Shown: positions 43,074 through 52,475, counted from the first letter of the stretch. The stretch is 64,000 nucleotides of DNA from Pararhizobium sp. IMCC21322 (GCF_030758295.1 NZ_CP132335.1:1588412-1652411), one strand, 5' to 3'. The notes: generated by a model from the letters alone, not told the origin. Numbers and translations: made by a program.

Positions 43074-43624
43074 TAAATAATTACAATAGTTTGAAAGATT
43101 TTTGAATATAGTTTGCGATGTCAATGATTTGGCTGGGTTGCAAACAGGCAGCAAGTTTGTTTTTTGACTGTGACGATCAATCGATGGCCCGTTGATCTTG
43201 CAACTGTGCTGCCGAAAACAAATTTGAATTGTTTGGCTTAAGCCTTCTCAGAAAAATGTGCATATATAGAGAGTGCGCTTTCGAGGAATTATAAAAAATT
43301 GCTGTTGGGGCTTGTATTAGCCAAACATCAATCCCAGAATTATTCGGGCGAAAGTCTACGAACCGACAACAATCGAGCGGCCATCCTGAATTGGTGTACA
43401 CGCTCATTCGATAAACGACGGGTCATTTGTTTGACCGCAACATAGGCCACTTTTGCTCAAATTGGTTGGTAGAGACCCACGTCCATTTCCCTCGGAAATT
43501 CCTGGTGAAACAGAAGTTTGCTACAGCTTGGCGATCAAATGGTTTGATTTTCAAGACCAGATTGACGGTTACGGTTTCTGATCAACTATGATCGTCCTCA
43601 GCCCAATTTTGGCAGCGGTACTTT
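43074..43624. other. Gene-free left end of the island (551 bp)
   Basis: No reading frame with protein-like features is seen, only a 76-codon minus-strand frame at 43177-43407 without recognisable motifs. This is where a tRNA-linked integrase would normally stand, so it may be the scar of a lost one; no recombinase residues could be recognised in six frames by eye. Confidence 0.5.
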
Positions 43625-44554
43625 CTATCTAACAGGCAAAATGATGGTTGATGTGTTTTGCTGCATGAGTTCGCGGAACGGGCGCATGCCGATTGTCTGG
43701 ATTTCAAATTCATCCAGCCAGCCAGCGATCAGGCCATTACGCAGAGCCTCCGTCTCCTCCACCCGCCAATGTGCACGCGGCGGAACGATCGTTTCAATAT
43801 CACCGGTGACGTTGGGGTGAAGGGCAAAAAATGTGATGCCAGGGTCCAACGCTTCGAGGATCTTTCGATAAGCAGCTGCACCTTCGCCTTTTGGAGCGCC
43901 AGGCGTCATGGCGAAATTGTCCACAAGCGGTTCCTGATTTTGTGCGCTTTGTGCGACAGCTGCGTCCCATTCTGCTTCACCGCCATGGGACTCCAGCTTG
44001 AGTACATCCCGATAGGTTTTGCCGTCGCGCGGAAGCAGCACTGGAAGATCGTATTCCCGGCCCAGACGAAGTGTGGTTTCTAAAAGTGGGGCGCATAGAG
44101 CTGCGCCCATATGCGTATCCAGATGAGTGACGTCAATCCCGGCACCGAGCGCGCGCTCTATTTGCGCCCGCATCTCGTCTTTGGCGGCGGCGGGATCAAT
44201 CCGTTTTGCAAGTGCTGCAACGTTGCTGTGAAAATAACCCGCATCGTCCACCAGGCCTGAATCAGAACTGGCGCGGGTCAGCGGCCCCCAACGATAACTC
44301 GTCCATTCGCTGGTCAATGTCAGGTGGACGCCCAGATCAAGTGTGTCGTCGCCTGCAGCTTCGCTGGCAATCTCAGGAAACCATGGGCACGGCACCATAA
44401 CCGAACCGCAGTTCAGCGCCTCAGAACGCGACAGTTCGAGAAACGCGACATTGGCACCGTGACACATTCCCACATCGTCAGCATGCAGCAGGACGGCAGG
44501 ATGATCGGGGTTCAGTCCCAGAGCCTGCATGGTCTCTGATCGGTTCATCTGCAC
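43625..44554 (-). CDS. YdjC/ChbG-family carbohydrate deacetylase
   Basis: Metal-dependent deacetylase of the ChbG/YdjC family, 309 aa, that removes an acetyl group from an N-acetylated sugar. The metal and catalytic motif LHADDVGMCHGAN (residues 23-35, Asp-Asp) and the second site THLDTHMGA near 143-151 (two His) are intact; HPNVTGD near 248 is a third family element. Start GTG 44554 has AAGGGG close before it; ATG 44548 is an alternative. No signal peptide, so it acts in the cytoplasm on imported sugar. It lies downstream in the minus-strand importer operon. Confidence 0.85.
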   Translation of the reverse strand: MQMNRSETMQALGLNPDHPAVLLHADDVGMCHGANVAFLELSRSEALNCGSVMVPCPWFPEIASEAAGDDTLDLGVHLTLTSEWTSYRWGPLTRASSDSGLVDDAGYFHSNVAALAKRIDPAAAKDEMRAQIERALGAGIDVTHLDTHMGAALCAPLLETTLRLGREYDLPVLLPRDGKTYRDVLKLESHGGEAEWDAAVAQSAQNQEPLVDNFAMTPGAPKGEGAAAYRKILEALDPGITFFALHPNVTGDIETIVPPRAHWRVEETEALRNGLIAGWLDEFEIQTIGMRPFRELMQQNTSTIILPVR

Positions 44555-44593
44555 ATTCCCCTTCTTAGGTTTGTAATCTGATCGGTAGCACCC

Positions 44594-45637
44594 TTACTTT
44601 GTCTCGGTGGTGTGCTGTTGCCCCGGTGTGGAGCGCAGACGGGCGACAGTTTCCGGGTGCGCCGATTGCAGTCGTGCGGGGGGCAGACCGGAAAGCAAAA
44701 GGCCAGCATCATCCGCCACCATCTCTCCGATCCTTAGAAAAGCTTCTTTGATGCCGCCAGCGCGGTGCGCTGAAAGGATCATATGATCATGCCTACGCAC
44801 TGGATCATCAGGAGACACGGGCTCTTGCGGGAAAACATCGGTTGCCGCCCGGAAGCGCCCCTCACGAGAGGCTTCCAGAAAGGCATCCCAATCCACGATG
44901 GGGGCACGCGACATGAGCAGGAAAGCGGCTCCGCCAGGTATCAGTGCAAGTTGTTCTGCGCCGATCATTCCGTAGTTTTCTTCGGTCACCCCGGCGAGGA
45001 CAAATGTCACTTTTGATTTCGATAAGACACCCTCAAGTGAATCAGGAACCAGACCGTGTTCACGCAATGCGCCTGGTGGCACCCAAGGATCGAACACCCG
45101 GATCGTTGGCCTGAAAGGTTGCAAAAGAGGTAGCAGCGAACGGCCCAAATGGCCGAAGCCAACAAAGCCCATATCCGCTCCGGTCAGGAGAAACGATCCG
45201 GCATTATCTGCCTTCCCATAACCCTCTCGTCCGGCGCGAAAAGCCCGGTCAGCGCGGGTAATACCGCGTGCGGCGTCGATGGCCATGCCCAGCGCCATTT
45301 CCGCTACGGGCAGAGAGAAGGCCGGACCTATTCCCAACACGCGAATTCCGCGCGCAAAGGCAATCTTGTAGTCGACATTGGGATAGAAATTGCCTTCAAC
45401 GTTAATGATCGCCCGAAGTGGTTCGGCGCGTTCTAGTCGTTCGGCGGGCAGGTCTGTCTGCCCTATGATCAGGGAAGCTTGGGGCAAATATTCGTCAACC
45501 AAGGCGTCGTCCATACGCCCGGCACCTTCATGTGAGATCACACGACCCAGAGAATTCAGCCGTTTCCAATCTTCGGCACTGAAAATTAGTTCGCGGCTTC
45601 GCGGCGAGGGATCGAAGATGATGACAGGCTGACTCAA
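44594..45637 (-). CDS. D-isomer-specific 2-hydroxyacid dehydrogenase (island)
   Basis: NAD(P)-dependent dehydrogenase, 347 aa. The NAD motif is VGFGHLGRSLLPLL near residue 158; catalytic residues are Arg in LMSRAPIVDW, Glu in FPQEPVSPDDP and His in SAHRAGG. It is only distantly like the one at 34038. The start is a TTG at 45637, three bases after the previous stop, with GGAG about 9 bases upstream. In this island it may reduce or oxidise a sugar-acid-derived 2-oxo acid. Confidence 0.85.
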   Translation of the reverse strand: MSQPVIIFDPSPRSRELIFSAEDWKRLNSLGRVISHEGAGRMDDALVDEYLPQASLIIGQTDLPAERLERAEPLRAIINVEGNFYPNVDYKIAFARGIRVLGIGPAFSLPVAEMALGMAIDAARGITRADRAFRAGREGYGKADNAGSFLLTGADMGFVGFGHLGRSLLPLLQPFRPTIRVFDPWVPPGALREHGLVPDSLEGVLSKSKVTFVLAGVTEENYGMIGAEQLALIPGGAAFLLMSRAPIVDWDAFLEASREGRFRAATDVFPQEPVSPDDPVRRHDHMILSAHRAGGIKEAFLRIGEMVADDAGLLLSGLPPARLQSAHPETVARLRSTPGQQHTTETK

Positions 45638-45639
45638 AA

Positions 45640-46017
45640 TTATTGCTCCGCGACCAGTTTCAAGGGTTCTTTCAAGACGAGTTCCTGTCCTTTGAAATAG
45701 AGCCTGTATTCACGAGATGACGTTTCACCAACCCCCGGCTTTTCTGCAGCCAGATAGAGTCTATAGACGTCCTGGTTTTCGAATTTGAACTGTCCGTCTT
45801 CATCGGTTTCCGCTGTTCCCTTTGGGCGCGTGACGAGCAGCGTTCGTTCAGACAGGCTCACAATTGCTCCGGTTACCGGAGCCCCGTCGGGACCTATGAC
45901 CCGACCAGCGATGAGCCCGGTATTATTGGCTTCAACGTAGATATTCCAGAACGCGATCAGCACCGCAAGCATGCCGAAGGTGATCGAAAAACGATTAAAA
46001 AGCCAGCGGCGTACCAT
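45640..46017 (-). CDS. Membrane-anchored protein with carboxypeptidase-regulatory-like domain
   Basis: Small protein of 125 aa from the ATG at 46017, five bases after the permease stop. It has a basic N-terminus, one hydrophobic helix at about residues 11-28, and then a periplasmic beta-sandwich of CarboxypepD_reg/transthyretin type from about 33 to 122 (GLIAGRVIGPDGAPVTGAIVSL and DEDGQFKFENQDVYRLYL). Such domains bind peptides or sugars or act as spacers. Its place directly behind the two permease genes suggests a partner of the ABC transporter. An upstream in-frame reading runs inside the permease and is not used. Confidence 0.75.
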   Translation of the reverse strand: MVRRWLFNRFSITFGMLAVLIAFWNIYVEANNTGLIAGRVIGPDGAPVTGAIVSLSERTLLVTRPKGTAETDEDGQFKFENQDVYRLYLAAEKPGVGETSSREYRLYFKGQELVLKEPLKLVAEQ

Positions 46018-46022
46018 AGCGC

Positions 46023-46835
46023 TTACCCCTTCGTCGCGCCGGAGGTGAGGCCAGTAATGAATTCCTTTTGCGCCAGAAGGAAGATCAGCAGTCCGGGCAC
46101 AAGGACCATTACGCAGAAAGCATAGAGCGCGCCGGTCGTGTCCTCTACCACACTCAGGAATCGTGAAAGCCCGAGTGGTAGCGTTTGCATCTCGGCATCG
46201 CGCACAATCACCAGCGGCCACAGGAAGCTGTTCCATGACCAGATAAAGGACAGAATGACATTGGTAGCGATTGCAGGTTTTGTGAGCGGCATGATGATGC
46301 GGAAGACGATCATCCATTCCGGCACACCATCAATCCGGGCAGCATCAATCAGGCTTTTCGGTATGGCCTCAAAGGCCGCCTTGAAGATGAAGATGCAGAC
46401 GATAGTCGACATCAGCGGCAGCGCCATGCCGATGTATGAGTTCAGGATGCCCAATTTGGCGGTAATCAGATAAGCGGGAATAATGGTCACTTGAAAGGGG
46501 ATCATCATACAGCTCAAAAACAGCAGCACAGTTAGTTTTTTACCCGGAAACTCGCGGGTTAACGCATAGCCGGCAGTCGCGTTGAGAACAACATTTGCAA
46601 TAACAACCAGCACCGAGACGACGACCGAATTGAAGAGATAGCGCACGAAAGGGATGGCGTACCACACATCAACATAGAAAAACGGCTGCGGGTTCTCCGG
46701 CAACAGAGCGGGCGGATAGGCAAAAATGTTTTCGCCCGTCAGGCTAGTCTTCAACACCCAATAGAAGGGGATGAGCATGATGGTCGAAACGATCATCAGC
46801 ATGATGTGGACGGATAAGGTCGATCTTTTGCGCAT
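46023..46835 (-). CDS. Carbohydrate ABC transporter permease, MalG-like (island)
   Basis: Inner-membrane permease, 270 aa, six hydrophobic segments in the CUT1 layout. The EAA loop is visible as IPKSLIDAARIDGVPEWMIVF near residue 159 onward, and the MalG-like C-terminus AQKEFITGLTSGATKG is present. AGGAGG lies before the start. It follows the MalF-like gene by seven bases. Confidence 0.92.
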   Translation of the reverse strand: MRKRSTLSVHIMLMIVSTIMLIPFYWVLKTSLTGENIFAYPPALLPENPQPFFYVDVWYAIPFVRYLFNSVVVSVLVVIANVVLNATAGYALTREFPGKKLTVLLFLSCMMIPFQVTIIPAYLITAKLGILNSYIGMALPLMSTIVCIFIFKAAFEAIPKSLIDAARIDGVPEWMIVFRIIMPLTKPAIATNVILSFIWSWNSFLWPLVIVRDAEMQTLPLGLSRFLSVVEDTTGALYAFCVMVLVPGLLIFLLAQKEFITGLTSGATKG

Positions 46836-46842
46836 GACTGCT

Positions 46843-47889
46843 TTAGCCTCCTGTCTTCACTGCACCCGCATCACCGCCTGCCAATCGGTTACCGATAAGA
46901 GCGAGCGCGAGGAAGAGAAGAAAATTCACCACAGTCATCGCTGCTGCATAGTCAAACTGCGATAACTTGAAGGCGGATGAGTAGATGTATGTGATGAGAA
47001 GATCAGTTGATCGTCCCGGCCCGCCGCCGGTCATGACGAAGATGAGATCGAAGGCGGTGAATGAGTTGATAATGCCGACCACGAAACACAGGAATAGAGA
47101 CGGTCGCAGAAGCGGCATGGTAATGCGCCGGAATTGCTGCCAGCGGCTTGCTCCGTCAATTGAGGCAGCCTCATAGAGATTAGGCGGGATGCCCTGCAGA
47201 CCCGTGAGCAGAATGATCATGTAGAAGCCAATCACTTGCCAGATTGACGCGACAATGACCGCAGGCAAGGCGTAGTCGAAACTCTCAAGAAACGGGATTC
47301 CCTGGTCTATGACGCCCAGCGAGAGGAGAATGTAGTTGATCAATCCGACCTTCTCGTTGAACAGCCATTGCCAGATGACACCCACGGCAACTGTCATGAC
47401 GGGGTAGGAGATGAAGACGATTGTACGGTAGATGTTACGTCCCCGAACCGGGCTGTCCACCAGGATCGCGATGCCCAGGGCCAGGAAAATACCAATTGGC
47501 GCAGAGGCCATGAACAGAACGGTATTCCAGAGGACCTCCCGGAAGGCCTCGTCGTAGATCAGCATTTCCTCATAGTGGTACAGACCTGCGAATTCTGCCG
47601 GTTTGTAGGGCGACCAGTGCTGGAACGATAGAACACCGTTCCAGATAAGCGGAATGATCCGGTAGAGCGCAAAAATGAAAAGTGATGGTGCCAGAAAGAC
47701 CCATACAAGGGTAAGTTCCCGGGTCCGTTTGCGCCCGGCGAAGGCGCGAAGCCCTCGCCGGACGTTAGAGTGTCCGGATGCAGATACGCCATCTACTTTG
47801 GTGGTATCATTGGACCCGGTGGCGGTGCTGGGAGACACCGCCATCTTTTTCGGCACTGAACCGACAGCCATTCGATTATCTGGTGTCAT
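46843..47889 (-). CDS. Carbohydrate ABC transporter permease, MalF-like (island)
   Basis: Inner-membrane permease, 348 aa. The first about 55 residues are polar (Ser/Thr/Lys-rich cytoplasmic tail, longer than usual for CUT1 permeases); the first helix is at about 59-80. The EAA loop is near residues 230-250 (IPPNLYEAASIDGASRWQQF). It forms the channel with the MalG-like subunit. The binding-protein gene lies 20 bases upstream. Confidence 0.92.
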   Translation of the reverse strand: MTPDNRMAVGSVPKKMAVSPSTATGSNDTTKVDGVSASGHSNVRRGLRAFAGRKRTRELTLVWVFLAPSLFIFALYRIIPLIWNGVLSFQHWSPYKPAEFAGLYHYEEMLIYDEAFREVLWNTVLFMASAPIGIFLALGIAILVDSPVRGRNIYRTIVFISYPVMTVAVGVIWQWLFNEKVGLINYILLSLGVIDQGIPFLESFDYALPAVIVASIWQVIGFYMIILLTGLQGIPPNLYEAASIDGASRWQQFRRITMPLLRPSLFLCFVVGIINSFTAFDLIFVMTGGGPGRSTDLLITYIYSSAFKLSQFDYAAAMTVVNFLLFLALALIGNRLAGGDAGAVKTGG

Positions 47890-47909
47890 GGCCAGTGCCT
47901 CTTGCTGTG

Positions 47910-49157
47910 CTAGCGGCGTCGCAGGACGCGGTTAACCTTGCGTTCTGCATCAGCCAACGCTTCGGCAGCGCTTTTTTCACCAAGCAGGGCGGCCTGAAGC
48001 TCAGGATAGAAGACGTCCTTGACGGCCGCATCATTCGCCAAAGGCCAGTTTCCGGTCAGCTTGTCGAGGTTCTGCAACTGTGTTTCCAGCACTGGAACCA
48101 CGGCAGGAACTTTCTCGGCGAACAACTTCATCAATTCTGCGTTTTCAATGCTGTCACCGGTCAAGTTGTTGGTTGCTGAACCCATCGCATAGGCACCTTT
48201 GCCACTGGTAGCGATCTTCATGAAATCCCATGCTTGCTCAGGATATTTTGACCCTTTGGAGAGCACCAGCGAGTGGGAGTTAGGGGTCGACATACCGCCT
48301 GGCATGTTGATTGCCTGAACTGTGTTTTCGTCAACCCAGTCCGACTTGCCCTTGAACCACAGGAAGGCAGGTGCGTGGGCATGAAGCATGCCTACAGTTC
48401 CGGCAGCAAAGGCACTGTTCGGCTCAACCCAGCGGCCCGTCCAGCTGAGCTTGTTAATAGCCCCACTTTTCGTTGCTTCCGCCAGACGTTCAACCAGCGC
48501 AACAGCTTCAGGTGTATTGAATGCCGCCTCCGTCAGGTCTTCATTTACGAACTCAATACCGTTCATCGCGAAAAGTGGCCAGTAGAGCCAATCGAAATTG
48601 AGGGTCATGAAGCCGGTTTTTTCGCCACCCGACATTTTCTCTGCCGCAGCCATCAAAGACTCAAAATCGCTGGGAGCTTCGGTGACGCCCGCTTCGTCCA
48701 TCATCTTCTTGTTGAGGAAAAGCAGCGTCTTGGAAATGTAGAGCGGAACGCCGTAGTTCCTGCCTTCGTATTTCCAGCTGTTGATGACCTCGGGGATCAT
48801 CCGTTCGGTGTAGTCCGTATCGCGCTCCAATAAAGGCGTCAGGTCAACAAGGCCACCTTGGGAAGCGTATTCCAGCCAAAGACCGCCTTGAATGTCAACA
48901 ATGTCAGGTGGTGTGCCAGCCACGACCTGTGTCTGATAGAACGTGGGGATATCCGTCCCCTTCATATCGATCCGTTCGACTTCAAAATCAGGGTGCAGTT
49001 TTTTGAACTCATCGACCCAAAGCTGAAAGCCCTCTTGGTAGTAAGAGATATTCCAGGTAACGACAGTAATTTTCTTTTGCTCCTGCGCCACGGCCGGACC
49101 AAACAGGGCAAGCCCCAGCATGGCGGCGCCCGCGAGAGCCTTTGATAGAATATGCAT
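47910..49157 (-). CDS. Carbohydrate ABC transporter substrate-binding protein (island)
   Basis: Periplasmic receptor of the SBP_bac_1 family (CUT1), 415 aa. Signal peptide at residues 1-24 (ending GPAVAQ). Mature motifs include VDEFKKLHPDFEVE, QVVAGTPPDIVDIQGG and the late FAAGTVGMLHAHAPAF and PNSHSLVLSKGSKYPEQAWDFMK (abridged), all usual. AAGGAGGAG precedes the ATG. It is the first gene of the importer part of the minus-strand operon. Family members bind di- and oligosaccharides or sugar derivatives. Confidence 0.92.
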   Translation of the reverse strand: MHILSKALAGAAMLGLALFGPAVAQEQKKITVVTWNISYYQEGFQLWVDEFKKLHPDFEVERIDMKGTDIPTFYQTQVVAGTPPDIVDIQGGLWLEYASQGGLVDLTPLLERDTDYTERMIPEVINSWKYEGRNYGVPLYISKTLLFLNKKMMDEAGVTEAPSDFESLMAAAEKMSGGEKTGFMTLNFDWLYWPLFAMNGIEFVNEDLTEAAFNTPEAVALVERLAEATKSGAINKLSWTGRWVEPNSAFAAGTVGMLHAHAPAFLWFKGKSDWVDENTVQAINMPGGMSTPNSHSLVLSKGSKYPEQAWDFMKIATSGKGAYAMGSATNNLTGDSIENAELMKLFAEKVPAVVPVLETQLQNLDKLTGNWPLANDAAVKDVFYPELQAALLGEKSAAEALADAERKVNRVLRRR

Positions 49158-49246
49158 TTAGATCTCCTCCTTTTTTATAACCACTCATTTTGCTGAAAGC
49201 CGTTGCGGGGTCATGCAACCCCCTGTCTCAACAATTCGATACGCGA

Positions 49247-50281
49247 TCAGTCGAAGTTCAGCATGACCTCCTTACCTTCCGACAGAGAGCGTTCTGCTTC
49301 CAGGCAAACAAGTATGCGCTTGCGCGCATCCTCACCTGATACAATTGGACGTCCCTCGCGAAAGGCCTGCACGGAAAGCCGCAACTGCTCGTCAAGTTCA
49401 AACAACTCACCCGAAGCGCCAAGCTCAAGATTTTCCACAGGCTCGTCACCCGATTTGAGTTTTAGTTCGAATGAAGGCTGGCGCGTTCGATCCTGCGCAC
49501 CCGACCACCAGGTCCGCAAAGAACCCTTTGTTCCAACGATTTCCATGACGTGATGATGTTCGAACCCTGAAAGGGACTGGGTCAGCACGGCATATTGTCC
49601 GTTTGGCCAGCGCATGATTGTGGTCAGATTATCAGCCATGGCCGCGCCGCCATTTGTGGCATCCCGATCACGGGCGTTTCCCGTCGCCATCAAAGAGACG
49701 GGATCTCCCAATTCTTCGAAATACCACATAATGCAATCATAGAAGTGGACCGGTTCTTCCAAAATCCATGAACCAACCTTGTCCGCATCGTAGCGCCATC
49801 CTCCAGACCCTCCGCGATAAGGAAATCTGAAAAGGCTCATGTGAGCATAAAGGGGTGTACCGATTGCGCCGTCATCCACGATCTTGCGAATGCGTCCCCA
49901 CTGAGTAGACAGGCGTAATTCATGACCGATTGTGAGCACTTTGCCTGATCGTTTCGCCGCGTCAATCAGACGGTCGCAAGAAGCGACCGATAGGGCCATC
50001 GGCTTTTCAAGCAGAACGTGTTTGCCGGCATTCAGTGCAGCAACGCCGATTTCTTCGTGCAGATGGTTGGGCACGACGACATCGATTGCCTCGATTGCAG
50101 GATCGTTAATAAGTGCATCGGCATTGAGATGGATTTTGACGTCTGGAAATCGCTCACGTGCTTTCGCCGCTGTCGCTTCGCTTGAACAGGCAATGGCCGT
50201 TAGCTCTGCATCGGGTGCCTTGGCAATTGCCTCGGCGTGATGCTGTCCCCATAGCCCATAACCAACAAGACCGAACTTCAC
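49247..50281 (-). CDS. Gfo/Idh/MocA-family NAD(P)-dependent oxidoreductase 1 (island)
   Basis: Sugar dehydrogenase-type protein, 344 aa from the GTG at 50281, chosen because GAGGAAAG stands 8 bases upstream and the Rossmann strand (VKFGLVGYGLWGQHHAEAI) begins at once; a TTG at 50311 would add ten residues. The catalytic EKPMA motif is near residue 92 and the second-domain ILEEPVHFYDCIMW stretch carries the expected His/Asp pair. It leads the minus-strand operon and is divergent from the ATPase gene, with a 215-bp shared control region. Confidence 0.88.
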   Translation of the reverse strand: MKFGLVGYGLWGQHHAEAIAKAPDAELTAIACSSEATAAKARERFPDVKIHLNADALINDPAIEAIDVVVPNHLHEEIGVAALNAGKHVLLEKPMALSVASCDRLIDAAKRSGKVLTIGHELRLSTQWGRIRKIVDDGAIGTPLYAHMSLFRFPYRGGSGGWRYDADKVGSWILEEPVHFYDCIMWYFEELGDPVSLMATGNARDRDATNGGAAMADNLTTIMRWPNGQYAVLTQSLSGFEHHHVMEIVGTKGSLRTWWSGAQDRTRQPSFELKLKSGDEPVENLELGASGELFELDEQLRLSVQAFREGRPIVSGEDARKRILVCLEAERSLSEGKEVMLNFD

Positions 50282-50392
50282 TTTGCTTTCCTCAACTTGA
50301 TCCGAAGCCAATTCCGCACAAAAGAATCCTCAGAAATTTGAGCGTCTTGGCTGTCAAAAAAACCATACTTGATATTAATAGACCATATGTGG

Positions 50393-50405
50393 TTGTCTCT
50401 GACAA
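50393..50405. promoter_or_regulatory. Palindrome in divergent island promoter region
   Basis: TTGTC-TCT-GACAA, a 5-bp inverted repeat with a 3-base spacer, midway in the 215-bp gap (50282-50496) between the two island operons. It is a candidate site for the IclR regulator encoded at 52560. Short palindromes occur by chance, so support is weak. Confidence 0.3.
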
Positions 50406-50496
50406 GCGGTCGTGGAAATTCCGCTGCATTGATGCCGCCGTGGTTCTTTACCCCACAGGTTGGTAGACCAGTTGATTGAAGGGGAGGGGAAGTTCC

Positions 50497-51612
50497 ATGG
50501 CCACAATAGAGCTTAACAAGGTGATCAAGCGATACGGGGACGTCCAGGTCATCCATGGGGTTGATCTCTCAATCGCCGACAAGGAATTTGTGGTTTTGGT
50601 TGGGCCTTCTGGCTGCGGAAAGTCAACTTTGTTGCGCATGATCGCTGGTCTGGAAGACATATCAGACGGGACCATCTCAATCGGTGGCAGTGTCGTGAAC
50701 GAAAAGGCGCCAAAGGAGCGTGACATCGCCATGGTGTTCCAGGACTACGCGCTCTACCCGCACCTGGATGTTTATCGAAACATGTCTTTCGCTCTTGAAG
50801 TGCGCCGCATGAAGGCAACCGAGATTCGCCGCCGGGTTGAGCGTGCCGCAAAAATTCTCAATCTTGAAGAGCTGTTTGATCGTAAGCCGGCACAATTGTC
50901 CGGGGGACAACGCCAGCGTGTAGCCATGGGCCGCGCTATGGTTCGCGAGCCTGTAGCATTCCTGTTTGATGAGCCGCTCTCGAATTTGGACGCAAAGCTG
51001 CGCGGCGAAATGCGCACCGAAATCAGGAAGCTGCATCAGGAGGTGCAGAAGACCATTGTCTATGTGACCCACGATCAGGTGGAAGCCATGACACTTGCTG
51101 AGCGCATTGTGGTGATGCGCAGCGGGTATGTGGAACAGATTGGTACGCCCAATGAAGTTTATAACCACCCCGCGACGCTGTTTGTTGGTGGTTTTATCGG
51201 AGCGCCTCGGATGAACCAGCTACCTTGTGTTTATGATCCCAAAAATGGCGGCAAACTCTCAATTGCAGGCGGTCCGGACATCTCTGTTCCGACCCACCTC
51301 ACTGAGGCCACTTCGGGACTTGAGGGGCGTCGGCTGGTGTTGGGAATACGTCCCGAGGCCTTCATTTTGGCCAAGGCTGACAGCACTGCGGACGCGTTTA
51401 CGGCGAAGATAGATTTCCTCGAACCGCTCGGTTCCGACACACTTGTATTCTTGCACGTTGGGGATGTTGAAGTGATCGCGCGCCTTCCACCGCTTGAACA
51501 TCTTAGGGAAGGCAACGAAATTACGCTCGCTCTGGATTCACCTAAACTGCATCTCTTCGACGCAGACACCGAACAGGCCATCACGAAGTCTTCACCAGTT
51601 GCAGCGACATGA
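50497..51612 (+). CDS. Carbohydrate ABC transporter ATP-binding protein, MalK/UgpC-like (island)
   Basis: ATPase for the island importer, 371 aa from the ATG at 50497 (GGGGAGGGG upstream). Walker A GPSGCGKST near 36-44, signature LSGGQRQRVAMGR, Walker B FLFDEPLSNLDAKLR and switch His (THDQ) are intact; the MalK-type TOBE domain follows from about 240 (LGIRPEAFIL). It is encoded on the opposite strand from the permeases, and its stop overlaps the NagB-like gene by four bases. Confidence 0.92.
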   Translation: MATIELNKVIKRYGDVQVIHGVDLSIADKEFVVLVGPSGCGKSTLLRMIAGLEDISDGTISIGGSVVNEKAPKERDIAMVFQDYALYPHLDVYRNMSFALEVRRMKATEIRRRVERAAKILNLEELFDRKPAQLSGGQRQRVAMGRAMVREPVAFLFDEPLSNLDAKLRGEMRTEIRKLHQEVQKTIVYVTHDQVEAMTLAERIVVMRSGYVEQIGTPNEVYNHPATLFVGGFIGAPRMNQLPCVYDPKNGGKLSIAGGPDISVPTHLTEATSGLEGRRLVLGIRPEAFILAKADSTADAFTAKIDFLEPLGSDTLVFLHVGDVEVIARLPPLEHLREGNEITLALDSPKLHLFDADTEQAITKSSPVAAT

Positions 51613-52475
51613 ACCAGGAAACGAAAGCGGATGTTTTGCCGCTTCTTATCCCCAAGGATATGGTTGGCGTTGGCTCGCCGATCCCGCTGGAGACAGTACC
51701 TGATCCAGCCGCTCTGACCGAGCGTTTCGCCAAAGATCTTATGTCCGAATATCTGGCAGCTAAAGCGTCGGGCAGGGACAAAATTGTCTTTATCGTTCCG
51801 GTTGGACCCGTGGGACAGTTCGAGCAATGGGCAGACAGGTGCAACGCTGAAAAGATCAGTTTACGCGATCTCGTCGTTATCAATATGGATGAGTATTTGA
51901 AACCCGACGGAAGCGGCTTCATTTCCATTGATGATCCTCTTAGTTTCCGGCGTCACATGGACCAAAAATTCTACAATCGCCTTGACCCGGAGCTGGCCCC
52001 GCCATTGGAAGCGCGCCATTTCCCCAATCCCTTACACCCCGAACAGACCGGCGAACTGATCGCCACACATGGTGGTGTTGATGCGTGTTTTGGGGGCGTT
52101 GGTATCACCGGCCATGTGGCCTTCAATGACCCGCCGGAACCTGGAAAGCCGATGGATCTGGACGAATTTGCCGATCTGCCCACACGTTGTGTTGAGCTGT
52201 CTCGGGAAACACGCCTGATCAATTCAGTCACAGTCTGTCGAGGTAATCTGTCGCGCATACCGCGCAAAGCTATCACGGTTGGTATGCGTGAAATTCTCAA
52301 CTCTCGTCATGTGCGGATCTACATGAACAGACAATGGCAGTGTGCGGTTGTGCGCCAGTTGCTACACGGTCCGGTTACGCCGGACGTGCCTGCTTCTCTC
52401 CTTCAGCGGCATAAGGATGTTCGGGTTGTTGCGGTCGATTTGGTCAGGGAAGTACCAGAGCCGACCCTGGCGTGA
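51609..52475 (+). CDS. NagB-like (glucosamine-6-phosphate isomerase fold) protein with altered active site
   Basis: Protein of 288 aa in the glucosamine-6-phosphate deaminase/6-phosphogluconolactonase superfamily. It keeps NMDEYL with Asp94 (NagB Asp72) and GHVAF with His169 (NagB His143), but the ring-opening residue Asp141 is replaced by Thr167 (GGVGITGH), Glu148 by Asp174, and the phosphate loop LPTGGTP by VPVGPVG (63-69). The phosphate site and acid-base set thus differ from true deaminases. It may act on a non-phosphorylated or differently substituted amino sugar. The start overlaps the ATPase stop (ATGA). Confidence 0.8.
   Translation: MNQETKADVLPLLIPKDMVGVGSPIPLETVPDPAALTERFAKDLMSEYLAAKASGRDKIVFIVPVGPVGQFEQWADRCNAEKISLRDLVVINMDEYLKPDGSGFISIDDPLSFRRHMDQKFYNRLDPELAPPLEARHFPNPLHPEQTGELIATHGGVDACFGGVGITGHVAFNDPPEPGKPMDLDEFADLPTRCVELSRETRLINSVTVCRGNLSRIPRKAITVGMREILNSRHVRIYMNRQWQCAVVRQLLHGPVTPDVPASLLQRHKDVRVVAVDLVREVPEPTLA

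Noticed and set aside
43177-43407. 76-codon minus-strand frame at the left end of the island as a recombinase remnant
   Set aside because: No Arg/His/Tyr recombinase motif could be recognised. It is kept only as gene-free sequence.
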